Part shown: positions 6,251 through 9,132 of the stretch, piece by piece
How positions within the stretch are numbered: the stretch's first letter is position 1
How the letters are laid out: each line of letters opens with the position of its first letter
Assembly: GCA_030730545.1 (NCBI GenBank)
Contig: JANQUX010000011.1
Location: 1-9,132, forward strand
Source: Maribacter sp.
GTDB taxonomy: Bacteria > Bacteroidota > Bacteroidia > Flavobacteriales > Flavobacteriaceae
DNA length: 9,132 nucleotides
Direction: 5' to 3'
The notes under the pieces: model-generated
Database searches by the model: none
The model's input: only the letters and a program-made list of their open reading frames with translations
Told to the model about the DNA's origin: nothing
Position numbers and translations under genes: made by a program

Positions 6251-7303
6251 TTACTCTTGGGTAGGTAAAGTACCAGGGCCAACTGTTGCTTCTCTAAACC
6301 AAACTTCGGTATAGCTACCGTTTGCATATTGCTGATCAATATCACCGTCATATACATCGGCACCTGTGCTCCAAACAATATTATCTTCAGGAGATTTGCC
6401 ATTGGTTTGATTGTATGCACCTTGTTTGAAATATTGAATTTCGCCAGCATATGCATTTTCGCGTTCCAAACCATCACGACCTATTGAGGCATATAGTGTT
6501 TTAATTTGTTCAGGTAAGGTTTTAGTGAATTCAGAAGCTAATAGATTCTTAGTGAACTTTACGGTTTCATGTCCGTCACTTTTAAAAGTCAGGTACATGA
6601 TGCCTTTGTAAACATTGATTTCATAGCTAAACTCTTCACCTAATTCGATACCATTTTCGGGTTCTGCAGGAGGTGTTGTAGCATCAGCCCCAACAACGGA
6701 CATATCATTGCCCCAAACAGCCGAAGAGTAATCCCATCTTTTTGAATTATCACCTTCTGTGTTGATTTCATAATTCCAGAAAACAGAACCTTTTGTATGC
6801 CCCGGAAATTTCTTATAGAATATCTTTATAGGTTCATTCTCATGTCCCTCATCACTATGTATTTGTCCTACCACAACAGCATAAGATGCGGCAACTCTTG
6901 CATCGCCAGAAGTAGATACATGTTGCACTTTTAACGTCCCGGTTAATTTTCCCCCAGTCTCAGGGATCCAATGTTCTTTTTGTCCTAATTCTGTTCTTGT
7001 ATTGCTAGATGTACGAGATGTTATGCCGCTGTTAGGTGTTTTGTAAACTACCCAATCCGTTTTTCCATCATTGGCAACATAAAAGAAATCATCTTTGGCG
7101 TAATCTTTAAGATTATCTTCATAGGTGCCATCACCTAATAGAATTTTCCATTCATCCATAAACGGAATTACATCACTAGGATATTTTACAGCGGTTTCAA
7201 TTTCGGGTGTTGCTTCTTCGTTAGTATCTGAAGCTTTCTTTGAATTGTCTTTGCAGGCAAATAATACGAATACTGCAATGATGGTAAATAGTGATTTTTT
7301 CAT
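6251..7303 (-). CDS. PL7 family alginate lyase lipoprotein
   Basis: Alginate lyase that cleaves by beta-elimination in a jelly-roll fold, 350 residues. The signal peptide ends in the lipobox LFAC with lipidated C17, followed by an acidic, Ser/Thr-rich linker (to about 40), so it is anchored to a membrane facing away from the cytoplasm. The catalytic domain starts around residue 41. All three PL7 signatures are present: RTEL (103-106), QIH (147-149) and YFKQGAYNQ (291-299), giving R103, Q147, H149 and Y297 as the active-site residues. QIH rather than QVH is usually linked to cleavage of guluronate-containing blocks. The fifth residue of the first signature is G107 where Arg is common. A loop with a proline-rich part (about 192-222) and a C-terminal extension (about 300-350) could close the groove into a pocket, as in exolytic subfamily 5 enzymes; this is inference. 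It begins 26 bases after the upstream PL6 stop, so the two lyases are likely co-transcribed. Confidence 0.95.
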   Translation of the reverse strand: MKKSLFTIIAVFVLFACKDNSKKASDTNEEATPEIETAVKYPSDVIPFMDEWKILLGDGTYEDNLKDYAKDDFFYVANDGKTDWVVYKTPNSGITSRTSSNTRTELGQKEHWIPETGGKLTGTLKVQHVSTSGDARVAASYAVVVGQIHSDEGHENEPIKIFYKKFPGHTKGSVFWNYEINTEGDNSKRWDYSSAVWGNDMSVVGADATTPPAEPENGIELGEEFSYEINVYKGIMYLTFKSDGHETVKFTKNLLASEFTKTLPEQIKTLYASIGRDGLERENAYAGEIQYFKQGAYNQTNGKSPEDNIVWSTGADVYDGDIDQQYANGSYTEVWFREATVGPGTLPTQE

Positions 7304-7329
7304 TTTATAATCTTCTTACGAGAGTGAGT

Positions 7330-9132
7330 TTAATACATCAGTTTTAGCGGTAAATTTTCTTCAACTAGAATTTTACCAGAGTTTTTTATATCGTTATCTG
7401 AATACCTGTTGTTTTTAGCGCCCCAAAGACGAGCTACTATTTGTACAGGGTTGTCAATGAATTTATTGTTGGCAAGATTTACATTGATAATGCCATAGGT
7501 GTTAAGTAGTAGACCTTCTTCAGCTTGTGATCCACAATTAGTAAAAGTGCTATTGGTCACTATCAAATTACCACCAACGGTAGATTCGTCGTAGCCGCCT
7601 CTGTAATAATCGATCACATTACTTGCAACGCCATCGAATAGGCAATCCTCAATGGTAATGTTCTCGGCATTGTATTCACCTTTGTCATCAGTTTCTTCAG
7701 ATAGTTCTAAACCATTCGCACAATCTTTAATTTGTGTAGACTTAAAAGTAATATATTCAGAGAATGACAATTTGTAGGCTTTTAAAACATAATCGAAATT
7801 CGATATTTCACAATCAATTACGGTAAGGTTGTAAAGGCTAGACATATTGTTCTTTAAACTGGCAAAAGCATATTGTTCATTGTTGCCAATTAGATGAACA
7901 TTTTTAAGGGTAAGTTGACCTTTTGGGTTCATTTCAAAAGCTGCGGTTTCAGCAGCTCCGTTGTATTGGATAGTAGTTTTTTGCGCAGCTTGAATGGTAA
8001 CTATTTTATCAATTTTTATAGGTGAACCTACATCGTAGCGAGCAGATGATAAAAGAATAGTATCTCCACTACTTGCATTGGTAAGAGCACTGGTAAGTTC
8101 GGCAACGGTACTTGCTGAATGAGTTTTGTTTTCAGTGTTCTTTGAAGTTGTGTTAGCATACCAGTCAGGACCGTATTGAGATACATCCATCATATTCTTA
8201 TTATTCATAGGCTTGCCGACCACAGCACCGACCTTATTATTGTCAGCTCTAGAGTTACCGAACAAATCGTCGGTGATTTGGTCAAATTCAAATCCGTTAT
8301 AAAGTTTGAAATCATCTAGTGAATTATCAGGCATTAAAATAGATTCATCAGCTACGGTAGTCCCAAAATCTTGTTTTTTGAGTCCGTCAACAACATCAAA
8401 CATTAGACCTTGATTATTGATTACATTGCTTTTAAAATCAATACCATCTATAGAGTCGTGTGCAACGATAGGTTGCTTATCACTCTTATCATTATAAATA
8501 AGGTTATTTGCTACAATAGTTCGTATTGGTGTGGCAGATCGAATCTCAGATTTAGGCAGAATATCTATTTGGTCAGTATTGGATCCTACGCCAAATTGCC
8601 ATGGCGATACACAATTTACCCATGAATTGTTAGCGATAACAACATCGGTAACTTGTAAATATCTATTCAATGGCGATTTTGGAATACCGTTCATTACGGC
8701 AAGCGGACTCCTAAAAGTTTTTCCGTTTAAATTGTAGAAATAGTTATTGGTCACCCAGTGTCCCGTTCCAATTAAACGTACACCACCAATTTGTTCAGAA
8801 TTTTCATCCCCAATAAACATATTACCATCGATAATGCAGTAATTACCATGCCTGGTAACTAAAGAACCTTCGCTTTTAAAAAATACATTGTTTCTAAATT
8901 CATTGAAATTTGTCTTACTAGAGATGACTTCAACTTCACCATTACAGTGATCAAAATAATTATTGGCGACAAGAGTATAGCTAGGTGCCATAGAGGTAAA
9001 ACTATTGCCGATTTGTATGGTCTCGGCGCTTGGGCCACCTTTTGGCGGTCGTGGTCCGAAATAGTTATTGGTAATTTTATGGTAGTTCTTTATACTATTA
9101 TTTCCTGCAAGGTCAACTCTTACTGTTGGTCC
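7330..9132 (-). CDS. Two-domain PL6 family alginate lyase, N-terminus cut off by the window edge
   Basis: The C-terminal 600 residues of an exported PL6 lyase are visible; the frame is open at base 9132, so the ATG at 8991 is internal. Numbering from the first visible codon, the core has NYFGPRP (23-29), SAETIQIG (35-42), GEVEVISSK (65-73) and RHGN (94-97). E66, E68, K73 and R94 have the exact spacing of the AlyGC calcium ligands E213/E215, base K220 and acid R241. The catalytic domain ends near GPDWYA (321-326). A second beta-helix domain then begins about residue 340 with its own N-cap (TVAELTSALTNASSGDTILL) and runs to the end, with many NNxF/DCxF-like coil repeats. This two-helix layout is that of AlyGC, whose C-terminal domain mediates dimerisation. 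The protein differs from the left PL6 across the shared region, so this is not a recent duplication. The PL7 gene follows after 26 bases. Signal peptide and promoter lie outside the window. Confidence 0.94.
   Translation of the reverse strand, partial: GPTVRVDLAGNNSIKNYHKITNNYFGPRPPKGGPSAETIQIGNSFTSMAPSYTLVANNYFDHCNGEVEVISSKTNFNEFRNNVFFKSEGSLVTRHGNYCIIDGNMFIGDENSEQIGGVRLIGTGHWVTNNYFYNLNGKTFRSPLAVMNGIPKSPLNRYLQVTDVVIANNSWVNCVSPWQFGVGSNTDQIDILPKSEIRSATPIRTIVANNLIYNDKSDKQPIVAHDSIDGIDFKSNVINNQGLMFDVVDGLKKQDFGTTVADESILMPDNSLDDFKLYNGFEFDQITDDLFGNSRADNNKVGAVVGKPMNNKNMMDVSQYGPDWYANTTSKNTENKTHSASTVAELTSALTNASSGDTILLSSARYDVGSPIKIDKIVTIQAAQKTTIQYNGAAETAAFEMNPKGQLTLKNVHLIGNNEQYAFASLKNNMSSLYNLTVIDCEISNFDYVLKAYKLSFSEYITFKSTQIKDCANGLELSEETDDKGEYNAENITIEDCLFDGVASNVIDYYRGGYDESTVGGNLIVTNSTFTNCGSQAEEGLLLNTYGIINVNLANNKFIDNPVQIVARLWGAKNNRYSDNDIKNSGKILVEENLPLKLMY

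Noticed and set aside
6226..6477. Minus-strand frame of 83 codons overlapping the end of the PL7 gene
   Set aside because: It is another reading frame of the region that encodes the PL7 signature YFKQGAYNQ; it has no recognisable content.
1..9132. Classical KDG pathway and import genes (DEH reductase, KDG kinase, KDPG aldolase, KdgF, SusC/SusD)
   Set aside because: None is encoded in the window; they may lie outside it, so no claim is made that they are absent from the organism.

Overview
The window looks like part of an alginate-utilisation locus from a marine Bacteroidota, most likely a flavobacterium. The DNA is clearly AT-rich. All credible genes lie on the minus strand. Two exported proteins carry Bacteroidota-style lipoprotein signals, and the one clear promoter has the Bacteroidota form (TTTG, 19 bases, TAnnTTTG). 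Genus and species cannot be read from the sequence. No SusC/SusD pair, regulator gene, RNA gene, transposase or CRISPR array is visible.

In transcription order (right to left) the layout is: a family PL6 lyase missing its N-terminus (9132-7330); a PL7 alginate lyase lipoprotein (7303-6251); a D-mannonate dehydratase-type enolase-superfamily enzyme (6174-4957); a Gfo/Idh/MocA oxidoreductase (4915-3776); a sodium:solute symporter (3648-1894); and an unrecognised lipoprotein (1880-1059). After a 150-base regulatory gap comes a second PL6 lyase (908 to the left edge, C-terminus cut off). The first six genes are 13-127 bases apart and could form one operon. The last gene has its own promoter, overlapped by a perfect 11-bp inverted repeat that looks like a GntR-type operator, so it probably starts a new transcription unit.

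Proposed combined role: the PL6 and PL7 enzymes cut alginate outside the cytoplasm, the symporter imports small uronate products, and the two cytoplasmic enzymes process them. The notable point is the dehydratase and oxidoreductase pair. Reducing saturated D-mannuronate at C1 gives D-mannonate, and reducing L-guluronate gives D-gluconate. The mannonate dehydratase subgroup is known to convert both acids to 2-keto-3-deoxy-D-gluconate (KDG), which is also the product of the standard route for unsaturated alginate monomers. The cassette may therefore be a salvage branch for saturated alginate monomers. This is inference from gene content and chemistry, not shown by the sequence.

The longest gap between genes is 150 bases (909-1058), so no stretch over 300 bases lacks a gene.
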